Shown: piece by piece, positions 20,244-33,000 of the stretch
How the letters are laid out: every line of letters starts with the position of its first letter
Position numbering within the stretch: the first letter of the stretch is position 1
Assembly: GCA_030141585.1 (NCBI GenBank)
Contig: JAQIFP010000002.1
Span: 248,001-312,000 of the forward strand
Direction of reading: 5' to 3'
Length of the DNA: 64,000 nt
Source: Ophryocystis elektroscirrha
Taxonomy: Eukaryota > Apicomplexa > Conoidasida > Neogregarinorida > Ophryocystidae
Translations under genes and position numbers: made by a program
The notes under the pieces: model-generated
What the model was told of the DNA's origin: nothing
The model's database searches: none
Seen by the model: only the letters and a program-made list of their open reading frames with translations

Positions 20244-23200
20244 TTATGAACTTACAGTCTCAGCCGTTTTTCGGTCCGTATATATTTGCATTAATTTATT
20301 CAAATGTTCATTGTGAGTTGTCAATAAACCTTGCCATTGAGAAATCATCGCATCATTTTTCAAACATACAGCAGAGGGCCTATGTAGTTATTAATTAATT
20401 TAAATATAAGTTACATTCGTCTTATATTATAATCAGTTATTTTATCTTTATTCCATATGGTAAATAGCCTTGTGTATTGACTAATGGATTTAAGATATAT
20501 TTCATCCCCTTTCATGAAATACAGAGATTCATTGCCTAATAACTGAAATGCTTGATTATGATATTGAGTGCGATATTTGGGAAGTTCGTATAACTGATTC
20601 CATACAGCTGCTCCATTTTGATGTAAAGGATATCCTTTTATATTAGAGGGGCAAGTGGTCATTCCTTGAATTTCTTCATCATCATTAAATATCAAATCCA
20701 CCCAATATATTATAGCATTTGCGTTCCCGTCAATAAGCGATTTTGCATTCCATTCTACTTCATTCACGCCTTCAAATTTCTCTGGATTCTCTAACAAATA
20801 ACTATTTATAATTTATTTGTATAGTTTGTGATAATTATTCATAAATATCAGAAATAATAGAGATAACATTCGAAATAATACATATAAACAATACATATAA
20901 ATAATATAATATAAATTATAATATAAATATAATTAATATATATATATATATATATTAATCTTTTTTTTTTTAAGGTAATTTAAATTAGTTTGTTTTGAAT
21001 ACGTATTCATATAATTGTGCTCTTGTATTTTTATGAACATGTGGCGACAATTTTTGTTACTATTGATAAAACTATTTAATATAAATTTTATAAGTACTTT
21101 GATTGTATAATGAGATTGCTTACGATATATCTTTATAGATTATTTATCTTAATGATTATATAAGATTGTAAATCATAGAAAAAAAATATGCGAAGTGTAT
21201 AATATGAATATGTATGAAAATAATTATTCCTATTGTTATAATTCAATTAGCGAAATTATTTAAACTAAATAACCTGCATCAATTTCGAATAATGCTTGTG
21301 GCTCAGAAAGCTGTGTGAAATATAATTCATTGATATTAGCGCTCTGATAGTCCATTTCTTTGTGAGGAACTACTGAACCTCCAAACAACCCTATCCAGCA
21401 ATAAGAATCAACATTTTCGTAATTTCTTCCTAATTCCACAAGTGCTCCACAAATCCTCGCTTTAGTGAAAGCAACCTATACGAATAATAATACATTTAAT
21501 AATGCATTACCGTGCAATTAGATTTAGATAGCGCTCTTAAACCGTATAACTGACTTGGTATATATCCGTCCCCATATAGCGCGGCATCATATAATCTGTT
21601 GATAAATATGTTAGCTAAGGAAGGAAGAACATCTTTCGGATTTGCTGGGGGTATTATTGGTTTTCCATCCGCCCCTCGAGATGCTTGAGTAAGCTTTGCC
21701 AATAACATTATATTTGAACTATCTTCAACTGGTGATCTTAAAGCACAAAAATTCTTTGATTCACTTGTGAATCTTGTTTTTATTTTAGCCTGAATTTTTT
21801 GAATTTCTACGGCATCTGGTTTTTTATCATTCAAGGCTGTGGGTTTTTCTACAAAATAATTCCATTTAATTTCTGGTTTTTGTATATATGTAGTTTCATC
21901 GAGAAGTTCAATACTTTTATTTTGATATATATAACTGTTAGCGATTATTTCCGTAGATTCTGATGGCTCAATGCATGTTATGTGTGGAACAGGAGTCGGA
22001 CGAGATCCGCGTGAAGCTATTATTTTTGCAACTTCTTGCAAACAAACTGCAGGTAATAAACCAAACAAAGAATCAAAAATAAGAATTTCCATATTCACTT
22101 TATCTAATTGAATTCTTTTTCTGTCAATAGCAGATATAATCTTGTTCATTTTAGCTTTTACTAATTTTGATGTCACGTCCACCCAGCCTATTAACAAAAA
22201 AAGTCATAAATATAATGTTTATTATCATTGATTGATATATTTTAGCAATGTAACTAACAAAACTTTAAACGACTTTGCAGCAAAATACGATGTGTATAGT
22301 AAATATTTTATATTAATATAATATAAATATTATATATATATATATATATAAATATTATATATATATATATATATATATAATATGATACACAAGAAATCAT
22401 AGAGCAGTTAATATATATATATGTACATATCTTAATCATTGTATATATATATATATATATATTTATTACTTTGTGCGATATGTGAGTCATAAATAACTGA
22501 ACGGTGCCAATTAGGTATATGATACTTCAATACACTTTTGCAAGGTTCGTCTATATCAACTCTTAATAAAGCGTTTTTTAGTGAAACTTTTGCTTGAAAC
22601 TGATTTGAAACTTTTCGAGGAGGCAACACTAAGATGCCAGGTTTAGCTAATCCATGACGCCAAACATAATGGTCGAGATCTTTGAAGAATTTTAGACGAC
22701 AATTTACAACCCATCCATGTATAATATTTTCTTTTTCCTAATTATATGACAAATACAAGTTTAATTGTATATTTATTTGTTGACATTCAGCTGCTTAAAT
22801 GATGGGATATATTACATGTAGTTAAATTTGTATATTAACTACGATAACTAATTGGTATGAATTAAAATAAACTGAAATATTTTGTTATTTTAAGAAGTTT
22901 GTTAAATTAATTCAACTCACCCCGTCAAAGTTGTTGTAATTAAATTGATAAAATTCCTCAAAATTTAGCGGACAATCCGTTTCGAGTTTGCTTAAAGGGC
23001 CATCAAATACATAAGTCTTTATAAGTACACTTTCAGATACAGGGTAAAATTTGTTCATTTCGGCTGGTTCAAAACATAAATTCCACATGCCTTTTTGAAA
23101 TAAGTCTCTAAACTCAGGACATACATAATCGGAATTTTTCAGTTTAACTGCATGCATCCATATTTGCATTGAGTTAGGTGTTATTCTTAGCTTTGAAGTT

Positions 23201-25010
23201 GTATTTTCGTCATTTTGAACGCATATATTACGTCTTGCAAAATGAATATCTTTGCAGATGTTATAACCAACGCCAGAAGAATCAAAACTATTCAAATCAA
23301 TTATTAAATTTGAATAATTGGCTTCTGATATATCATAGATATGTTCATCCAATAAATGGGACTTTTTATTTCCGGTTGAAACCTTTAGATCGCGAAGAGG
23401 TTTATTTAATAAAGAAACATTTTCAGTTATATCGTTAACTTGGAACATTCGGTCAAGCATCCAGCCTTATCAAAAATCAATTAATTATGTATATATGTAA
23501 ATTTATAAATGATTATGTATATACATATATATTACATATATATAATATATTATATATAAATATAAGATTATAAATGTAATCAACATATGTACCTTTGTCT
23601 TTAAATGAAACCAACTAATACACTTATATTTTATGAAATTAAATAAATTATAACATATTTCATATGTTAACCAATATTACCATAATACGGTTGAATGTGA
23701 TTTGTACAGACTGTAACTTTTTCGGAATAGTTTTTTAAATAACTAATTAAGCAAATACCACTGCCACTACCCAAAAAAAAAGTTTTACGATTTGAGTCTT
23801 GCCTAAATCAATTTTTACCACTATAAAAAATAGTATTACGGTTGCGCATTTATGCTGGATATTTGTGTTTTTAAAGCACTGTTATTTAAATTCATCAAAT
23901 CATTTTCAATAATTGTCTTAATTCCCCTTATTTCTGCATTAGCCTGAACATTATGTGAAATGATAGCTAAATAACCCTTAAAAGTGTTTGAAGGGCTTTC
24001 ATGATTTTTGTATTTTTGTAATATTCTTTAATAGATATTAGTTCTTGATATTTGAAACTAAGTCTTATTGTAGATTTTTGTGTCTGTGTTGGTTCCACGA
24101 CCCCTAAAATTAAGGATCAAAGCACAAATAATGCAATATAAATCAGTCACTATAACATATTAGTATTATAAAAAATTATTTAGCTATTATATTTATATAT
24201 ATATTTGGCATATTAAAATAAATTACAAAATATATGCTTGTAATTTTTGATATTTTTATACCAGTAAGTAAAGCTGTTAATTGTTTTTTCTGCTCTTCTG
24301 TGGTTCCTTCTGCAAACTCAATATTTTGATACGGAACATTCTCTTGTTCGGTAACTTCTAGGGTGGGAGTTTCATCATCAATATTTTCAAATCTAGAATA
24401 ATCTACTGTTATTCGCTCTACATTTTTTTCCTATCTGATAGTACTCAAAAAAAACCTTTACTTGAATAGCAAAAGGTAAAATTCGTTGAATATGTTCTTG
24501 AATATTTGTATTTACAGACTTTTTTTGTGCAGCTTGTAAAATGGATAGAGCAACTTGGTAATTTCCTTTTTTTTCGAATACTTGAGCTGCTCTAAACCAT
24601 GGCTTATCCCGAAATGGATCATTAGTAATAGCCTCTCGAGCATATTCCAGTGCTTCATCTAATTTATTTAAGTTTAGGTAAGCAGCAGATATGTTGCACT
24701 GCAAAGCCGAACGTCCTGGTTTATCTTTCGTAGCGGCTAAGCACTGCACATAATTATCAATAGCTTCTTGATATTTTTCTAAAAATGATAATTAAAAAAA
24801 AAAAAAAAAAATATTCCAAAACAAGATTCACTTATAAAACAAATTACTTGCATGAAAAGCTTGATTTCCATTCCATTTGAGTTGTTCCAAAATATAATTC
24901 AATTTGTCCGAAGATATGTGCTTTTCTATAAAATCTTTTAAAACTGAATCTTTATTTGAGCTATTTATATACTCATTTATGGTATTGTGATAAACTTCTT
25001 CAACGTCCAT
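20244..25010 (-). CDS. TPR-protein arginine methyltransferase fusion (PRMT9/PRMT7-like, two modules)
   Basis: The ATG is at 25008-25010. Exons joined by short phase-consistent introns (about 31-33 nt several times) give an N-terminal helical part, TPR repeats (KYQEAIDNYVQCLA, CNISAAYLNLNKLDEALEYA, FRAAQVFEKKGNYQVALSIL), a linker, then the AdoMet Rossmann motif TFFLGSGSGICLISYL and KVTVCT near 23.75 kb. The next exon continues like PRMT7/9 (MLDRMFQVNDITENVSLL; NLIIDLNSFDSSGVGYN; MQIWMHAVKLKNSDYV). A degenerate second module ends in the beta-barrel (NAIIYWVDLIFNDDEEIQGM). The stop is at 20244. Human PRMT9 has this TPR plus tandem-PRMT layout. The two Glu of the double-E loop are not present where expected, and no THW is seen, so methyltransferase activity is doubtful. 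Family PRMTs methylate histones and splicing factors. Confidence 0.7.
22305..22462. repeat. TA-dinucleotide repeats in a PRMT intron
   Basis: Several (TA)n runs separated by short AT-rich sequence lie between two PRMT coding exons. They are non-coding. Confidence 0.85.
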
Positions 25011-25533
25011 AATTTCCGTGTCTCTTTAGGAAAATTTACCTGTTGATTCTTGTAATTCCGCATTATAAGGGGTTAAATAAGCTAAATAAAAAATTTTATA
25101 ATTTATGTACATATATTAACCTGTGTATATATAGAAAATCGTTTCAAACATGAATTTATATATATATTGCATTTATTTAGGACTTTACCTATCGTTGCTT
25201 TAGTATTCAAAAAACTCAGGTTGTGATTACAAGTAAGAATTGAAGACCAAAAGTTAAATATTAATTAATTAGTAATTTGCAATTGTGTAAAGCATATACA
25301 ATTCAATTAAAGTGTTTTTTTTAAAGTAATATTATAAAAGAGAAAACTTTAAAATGTAAAATTTCAAATAATAGTATAACGGGCATATTTCTATGTATAA
25401 ATAAATAACATGCTCATGGAAAAAAAATTACAGATATTTGTTAATTAGCTTTATATTTTTAAATATAAAAATGTAATAAAGCACTTATTGGTTTACCTGG
25501 GACTACTTCTTGAACAGTCAAGTTGAGCAAAAA
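25011..25533. other. Divergent promoter region between PRMT-like and eIF3a genes
   Basis: About 520 bases separate two start codons on opposite strands. The sequence is AT-rich, without a coding pattern. Confidence 0.6.
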
Positions 25534-28500
25534 ATGATAAGTGCTGTACCAAAGCCCGAAAACGCTCTTAAAAGGGCTGAGGAACTTCTTAACGCAGGAC
25601 AACAAGAAGAGGCTTTGAATGTACTTCACGCTACTATTAGCCATAAAAAGTTGAAGTAAGAAATTTATTTGGGACAGATGGCTTTTTTAATGCTTAAAAT
25701 CATCAACTAACCAATATATTGCTGTTTATACATTTTTTTTTTTTGCAGAAGTGTAGGATGGGATCCAAACACAGAGCTTATAATGCTCAGATATGTCCAA
25801 CGATGTGTAGATCTTGATAAATTGAAGCTTGTTCGAGAAGGATTACATTTTTATCGTTATATAACACAGCAGGTATATTCTCAACTTGATATTATATTTT
25901 TTTTTTAAGCATAATGTTGTATCACTCGCCAAAGTCATGAAAGAGTTACGAGATCTTTCTGAAGCCAAGCTTGAAGCCATAAAGTCACAAGCTGACGCGG
26001 AAGCATTATCCCGTGTAGATGATTTAGAAGCTTTTGAATCTCCAGAAACGCTTTTACTAGCTTCGTTACAGATAGAAGTTCGTGACGAAACTACGCAAGC
26101 CTTAAATAAAGCTTTATCGTATGTTGACAACAATATCAATTGTTTGATGTTATAGTGGTTGCTGGGAAGCTTACAAAATTGTCATGGATATGCTCAGATA
26201 TGTCCCTAAACTTGAACATGTTTACCACGATACAGCGCATCGTGTAAATTTTGAAACATTAATTAACAAGTTTGTAGGCTTTAAAGTTCTGCAGAACATA
26301 TCAACGCCCACAAGAATTTAAACGTCTTTGTGATACGTTGCGAACGCAGTATATTAATTGTCAAAGAAGTGAGTAATTAATCTTGCCAAAATTTAGATAA
26401 GTTACAAAATTTGTTGGTAAAATGTTTTATTACTGATTTTATTTTAAATTAAGAAAATAAAAAAATATTATTGTGTAATAATTTTTTACACAGTTTTGCC
26501 ATACATTTTGCAATTTTATTAAAATATTATACAAACTTTTTATATGAAGTTGTGTTTATATATAAAATATTTGTTTTATTTAAATTATAATTATTTATAA
26601 CAAAATTAAAAGAACTAAGTTTGTTTTATTTACACCTGAAATAATAGTTATGTAAAAAAGCGATACTGATAGTGTTTATAATATGAATTTAATTTGATTT
26701 ATTTTGCGTAGACAGAAGTAAACCAGAATATGAGATATTTGCTAAACCGGATTCCCATTTGTCAACTCGTATAATGCAATTGCAAGTTGCAGCCGATTTA
26801 AACTTATGGACTCAATGTTTCCAAATCGCAGAAGACATTCTTCAACTTGGTTTATATGAAATAGTTCAAAAGGCATTAGTCTCAAAAGATCCTGAAGCGC
26901 AAAAAACAAGATCATTATTACTGCAGCATACTTTCACATTTTATGAAAAATTAGCTCAGGTATTTGATTTGGTTTAATATTTCATTATTTGTAGATGTTT
27001 TTTGTATCAAAGCAGTTTCTTTTTCATGCTTCAGCAATTTTACGAAACATATTTCACACCCGTCAACATAAAAAAAATTTAACTCCTGAAGAAGCTGAAA
27101 AAATGTGTGATGTGGGTGTTGTTGCTGTTCTTTGTGTACCAATTTTTGAAAAACAGTAAATAATAGTTGTTTTTTTTTATTCATTATTTAGAAATCAAAG
27201 TGCTTTAGACTTAGAGCATAAAAAGCGTCTAGCGTCTATGTTGGCACATAGTGGAATACCTACACGAGAATCCATGTTATATATAATTGAAACGCGCGGA
27301 ATAGTTTCTTTGTCTGCTTCGATCGTCCAAAAATTATATGCTGTCATAAAAGATGAAATAAATATATTAACTGTCTGGTAAAACATTTTGATCTGCATAA
27401 ATAGATGCATTTATATGAAAATTTATTAATCATTATTATTAATAATTATTAATAGTAATTATAAATAAATATATATTTTTATTTATATATTTAATTAAAA
27501 TTATTATTACTGTTATTGTATATAATATTATAAATATTTCTTTAGACATATTTATTATTAATATGTGTATGTATTATATATTGTATTATATCAATAATTA
27601 TTAAGTTGAAAAATACTACTATTTTATTTTCAGTAATTCATTGAATGAGATATTTGACGAACTCAATAAAATGCCCCATTTAGCTTCTTATATAATCCAC
27701 TTGAAACATGTAATGCTGGAAAAGCTGTTGTTAAAATTGAACAATATATATCTTTCTTTAAAAATCGACTTTTTAACAACAAAAATTTTACCGGAATCAT
27801 TTTTGCCTTGGAAAGATGTTGAACCACGGATAGCAAACCTTATTGAACAGGGATTTATAAATATCAGATTTGATTATTCTCGTAATGTCTTATTATTTGC
27901 TGATGAAAGTACAAACCCTGAAAACATGTACTTTTTTTCAGAAATACTTTTTGATTAGGTTACGAAATCGTATTGTTAAAATTGCTACAGCATTAAGTGA
28001 CCTTGTTCCACGAATGATTATTCCTGGAAAACCCGTATACAAAAGTTTTGCGGAAAAAGCTTCAGAGGCTGTTTATGATAACTTCCCAGAAAAGCTAGAA
28101 CTCGAGCAAATTCGTTTGATGGAAAGAAACCGTATTGTTTCTGAAAGAAGAAGGAAACAAGAAGAAGAACAGCAAGCAAAAGAACAAGCTAAAAGAACAG
28201 AGGAAATTGAAAGACAAAAGAAGGAAGAACTTGAAGGTATTCAATTTTCTTACAAATTTATTCGGTATTTATAGAACAATCAAGACGTGAAATTGCATTG
28301 AAACAACAAGAAGCACTACGCTTAAAAGAAGCACAGCAACAAATGAGAGTATCAATTGCAAAACAAATTTTGGCTGATTTCAAAGCACTTGCGGAAAGAG
28401 CTGCAAGTCGACTTTATATACAAGGAAAATCTATTGATGACTTGACGTATGAACATATTGCATCAGGAGAAATCACATATGAAGATTACGAAAAAGCTCA

Positions 28501-29868
28501 AGAAGAGGTTACTGCTAAAGTAAGTTATCAATTCATATTATTATTAAAAGTTAATAATAAAAAAAATAAAATATGCATATATACATGTATAATTAGTTAT
28601 GATGTTTATATATATATATATATATAATTATTAATTATCTAATCATGAGTTAAAAATGATATTTTTTATATAAATAAATTACATATGTGTTGTTACCCAA
28701 GTTATTAAAAATTATAATAATAATTAATTAATATTGTAAAAAGCTTGTTAATAAATTCATTGCTAAGTTTTTTTTTCTAATTATAAACCTTATATATATT
28801 ACAGTATATCAAAAAATACTATGTTTGTGCATAATTGATATAAAAATTAAATTAACTGTATATTCATAAAATAATTTTTTGTAGGAAAAACAAGATAAAC
28901 ATCGTCAATATAAACAAGAAACAAAACGTATGGAACACTTAATACGAGCTATTAGAGAAAAAGAAGCGGCATATTATACTACATGGGCTATTGAGCAAAA
29001 AAAGACTGATGAAAAAGAACGAGCTTTATATTTGGATTATTTGAGAAAAGTTGAGCAGCATCATCATGAATTTGCATTAGCTCAACATGTATCGATTACT
29101 AAAAGAAAAGATCATATCATTTCATATTATGACAGTGTCAAGAACTCATATCTCCAAAAATACCAAGCAGCTAAAGAAAAGTGGCTTGAAAAAGCTGTAG
29201 TCTTTATTAACCAAGAAAAATTAAAACGTGCTGTCAAATCTAAAGCTAAAAAAGATCAAGAAAGTTTAGATAAAGAGAAATTAGAAAAACAAAGACAAGT
29301 AGACGAAGAAAAATTAAAGAGAGACCGTGCAGCAGCAATTCAAAAACGTAGGGAAGAAGAAATTGAACGTAAACTTGAAGAAGAACGACGTTATATTCGT
29401 GAAAAAACTGAAACACCAGTAGGATCACAAATGTACAGTAGAACTTCTGCGCCTGTGCCCCCAGATAGTAAATCTTTCGAATTACGACGATCCGACCAAC
29501 GCTCACAAAAAGTGAATCCCAAGTATTCAACAGCAAGTACAGGTGGAGTATCAGAAGAAAGAAGTTGGAGAAGAGCTCCTGATAAACCTATACCTGCTCC
29601 TCCAGAATCGCTATCAGAATTATCAAAACCCACTCAACGTTACTCTCCTATGTTTAAAGGAGGACTCCAGGCAAGTAGAAAAGGACCAAAAAGTGATGTA
29701 CGGCAAGAAGGAGGATGGATTAAGAGAAAAGAAAACTCTAGTGTTGAGCTTTCAAGAGACTTAATGGCACCTACATCTCAAGTTACTCCTAAATCTACTA
29801 TTAGTAGGTTTTATCAAAAAGATGAAGAAGGATATACGTATGTATCAAAAAATAAACGTAAACAATGA
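25534..29868 (+). CDS. EIF3A: Translation initiation factor eIF3 subunit A
   Basis: ATG 25534 (MISAVPKPENALKRAEELLN) matches the family start, where a PENAL-x-RAxEL segment is typical. About twelve exons with mostly short introns encode the alpha-solenoid (GWDPNTELIMLRYVQRCVDL; LRDLSEAKLEAIKSQADAEA; CWEAYKIVMDMLRYVPKLEH; RPQEFKRLCDTLRTQYINCQ; TRIMQLQVAADLNLWTQCFQ). The PCI region lies around 27.64-28.0 kb and is followed by a long charged coiled coil rich in Arg/Glu/Lys (RRRKQEEEQQAKEQAKRTEE). The C-terminus is Ser/Pro-rich and ends GYTYVSKNKRKQ. eIF3a is the scaffold of eIF3 and binds the 40S subunit and mRNA. The Asp/Arg-rich decapeptide repeats of animal eIF3a are absent, as in other protists. 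The stop is at 29866-29868. Confidence 0.95.
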
Positions 29869-30002
29869 AAATTCATAATTATTTTTTACCTCTTTCATAA
29901 AAACTAATATTGTAAAACATAAGACTTAAAAAATAAAGAAAAGGTTTTACCACTCTACATGTAATTTTTTAATATCCGCCTAATGAAACATATTTTATCT
30001 TT

Positions 30003-33000
30003 TTAATTATTTACTTGAGCAGCGTCGATTTGCGACTTAATTTTTGTTCTACGATAAAATATAGGACAATCTCGATTTGTACATATAACTTCTTGCTCTA
30101 ACGATCCCTGGCATCTAAAACGTCTTATTAAGTAACTTGATATACCTTTGACACTCTACCCAAAGCCTTGAAAAACTTTTTTCTTTTTCCACCAAATCAG
30201 TCATTTTAGCAGAGTATATCTAAAAAATAGTAATACTTTCAAAAACTTACTTCATGTAATTTGGTTTCCTCACAGTGCTTGCAAAGAGCTCCTTCTTTTA
30301 TAATACTTCGGCACCCTAAGCACCTGAGTGATGCTTTAACAAATTTTGATAATCCTCCAGTAGCACTAGTCAATATTTTTTTTTTAAATGTATGTGTTCC
30401 CGAAAATAACGTTTCTGGATTCGCCATAACACCTTCAAATATTCTGATCACAGGATTTTTTATATTATCCAGATAATATTGTTTGTCAACAGTTAAGTTA
30501 TTTTCTAAGACGTATAAAGGATCCTCAGCTCTGTCGTATTGAGCTTGTCCCTTGACGCCAGGAACTATGACAAAATGAACACGATCGCCTATCTGTGGTG
30601 CTGAACCAGGATCTGCGTTTTGAACTAGGTTTAAAAATTAATTACCTCTCAATCTCATTTTTTTTGCTAATTCAACATGTGCAAGTTTCCCTGCGTATTC
30701 TTCTTTTCCTAACAATAAGGATAATCTTAGTCAACTTATAATAATAACGATTAGATTATAGTAAATTCAAACAATTAAATTCATATTAATTATTATTGAT
30801 TTCATAACCTATTTCAAATAAAACGCATTTAGTAATACGTGGTTGTTAATCCTTATTATATTCATAACATAATGACTATGAATATTGAAGAAAATTCGCT
30901 AAATATTTTACACTATAACATAGATTTTCTAGACGATATAATCATATGACAGTTACCTAAGCTTTTTGACATTACTAATAACGATAAATCTATGCGGTCT
31001 TGAAGTAAGTTGGATATAACTTGTCTGGTGTATTCTTGGGCTGCCACTTCATCTTGGTCTATCAAAAGTTTCTTCAAAATATTATCGACGAGTTGTTGAA
31101 CCAGCAAACAAAAATCCCGACGAACAGTCTGATTCAATTTATATACACAAAAGTTATATATAATGCCTTTATAATTCAAACTCAAGGTTTACTTTCAAAT
31201 TATGTGACTAACCTCTATCCCTTTACAATCAATTCTAGAAAAATTTTTTGAGTTTGTGTACAACAGTCCAGCGTATCTTTTCTTGTTCATGAGAAGGAGA
31301 GGACAGAAGATTTTTTCAAATTCAAGTTTTATTGGGGGTGTAAAATAAGAAGTTATAAACTCGGATGCCTCTTTACCAAGCTTCATAGCTTCTTCAATTT
31401 CTTCAACTCCAAACAAAACCATTACGGAATCTGTGTCCCCATAAACAACTGTGGCATCCATGGCGTAATTATTTTTTATCGTAAATTGTTCTTCAACAAG
31501 GCTTTTAGCTTGATCTATCATAGCTCGGCCATAAGATGTGATGGCCATCGATAATTCAACACAAGGAAGATGTCCTCCTGTCACTGCGCCAGTATATCCA
31601 TATACAGAATTTGCTGATATTTTCAAAGCATTTTGTCTTCCATCTAACACCATTTTTGTCATGTCATCAGTAGCTTCAGCAAGCTGCTTGCGTGCTTTCT
31701 TTCTTGCAGCAATTAAATCGCTAACAATGATAGGTAAAACACCCTAATCAAAAACTTATTAATGAAATTACTAAATTACTCTGCGAACTTCAGACTTCAA
31801 AAATATGGAACCCGAGGGTGAACGCTTTACATCATCTTCAGTAAGGTTCAGTTCCTTATAACTTTTGACGCACAAAGTCGAATAACATATATTATGGGCC
31901 TATTTGAAATTCAATTGAACACACTGATTAAAATTTAGTTATGATTTATATCAACAGCGTATGATCTAATATTGATATTTTATAGAAACATTCATACAAA
32001 CAAATATTATAAATAAATTGAATGAGTAACTGCACATTATATATCTATTAAAAATTAGCTAAAATAATGTCCATAAAACATATATACATCAACATCTGAG
32101 TAGCTTCATAATTGAGGAGTTATGTTGATCACTCAACAGAAATATTTGATTCCTTAAAGTATTACTATCATAATTGATGGATATAAAGAAGCAAAATCCA
32201 AAACGGTTATTGGCAACTATTATAATTTGAAAAAGAACAAAATTTTACTTTATACAACCCCTTGATAGGATCCAGAACTGTGGCTCCTTCAAATGTTTTT
32301 TCATCACTTCGGCCCTTTAAAATTAAAATATATATGAATGGCATAACTAATAAATAAAATAGTATATATTCAGAAAGTCAATTTATATATTGATTTATAT
32401 ATATTTATGTTGATATTTTTGGAATATGTCATATAAAAGAATTATTGAGTGAATAATATAATAACTTTAAACTTATATTATTAAATACATGTTACTACTA
32501 AAGATAAATTTACGAAATGTATCAAAAACATACACTTTGGACTCGTATTGTTGGTAATAAATAATCCAATTCTTTACATTTTCTAAGCAATTGCGAGGTT
32601 ACTTTAATTTGCTGTCCTCTAGACTATATAAAATAAAAATAAAAATTACCGTGTTAAAAGCATACCGATGGATGTACCCGTCACACGAGAAATTTCCACA
32701 TAATTGTATATAACCAATAATTTTTGCATCAAGTCTAAAGGAAGTATAGCATCCTAAAATAGATCAAAATAATACAACATCCCATAATATATTTTGTTAT
32801 AAATAAACCCGACAAAAATCTGTTTGTTATAATAGTGAGATGCAGTTAAAAATAAAGATTAACCAAAAATTTAGCGTTTAGCATTATTTTACACCGATAT
32901 ACAAACGACAGTAATAAATTGTTATTATTTGATTAATACATTGTTATATAGACACAGCTATAAGAACTTTTAATTTATTAATCTAATTTACTTTTAAACA

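Noticed and set aside
24240..25010. TPR exons as a separate TTC4/CNS1-like gene
   Set aside because: Phase-consistent short introns link the TPR part to the Rossmann exon, with no stop or start between them, and PRMT9 has the same layout. A fusion is the simpler reading, although cDNA should decide.
29246..29633. Minus-strand ORFs across the eIF3a C-terminus
   Set aside because: They are antisense shadows of a Lys/Glu-rich coding region and show no domain.
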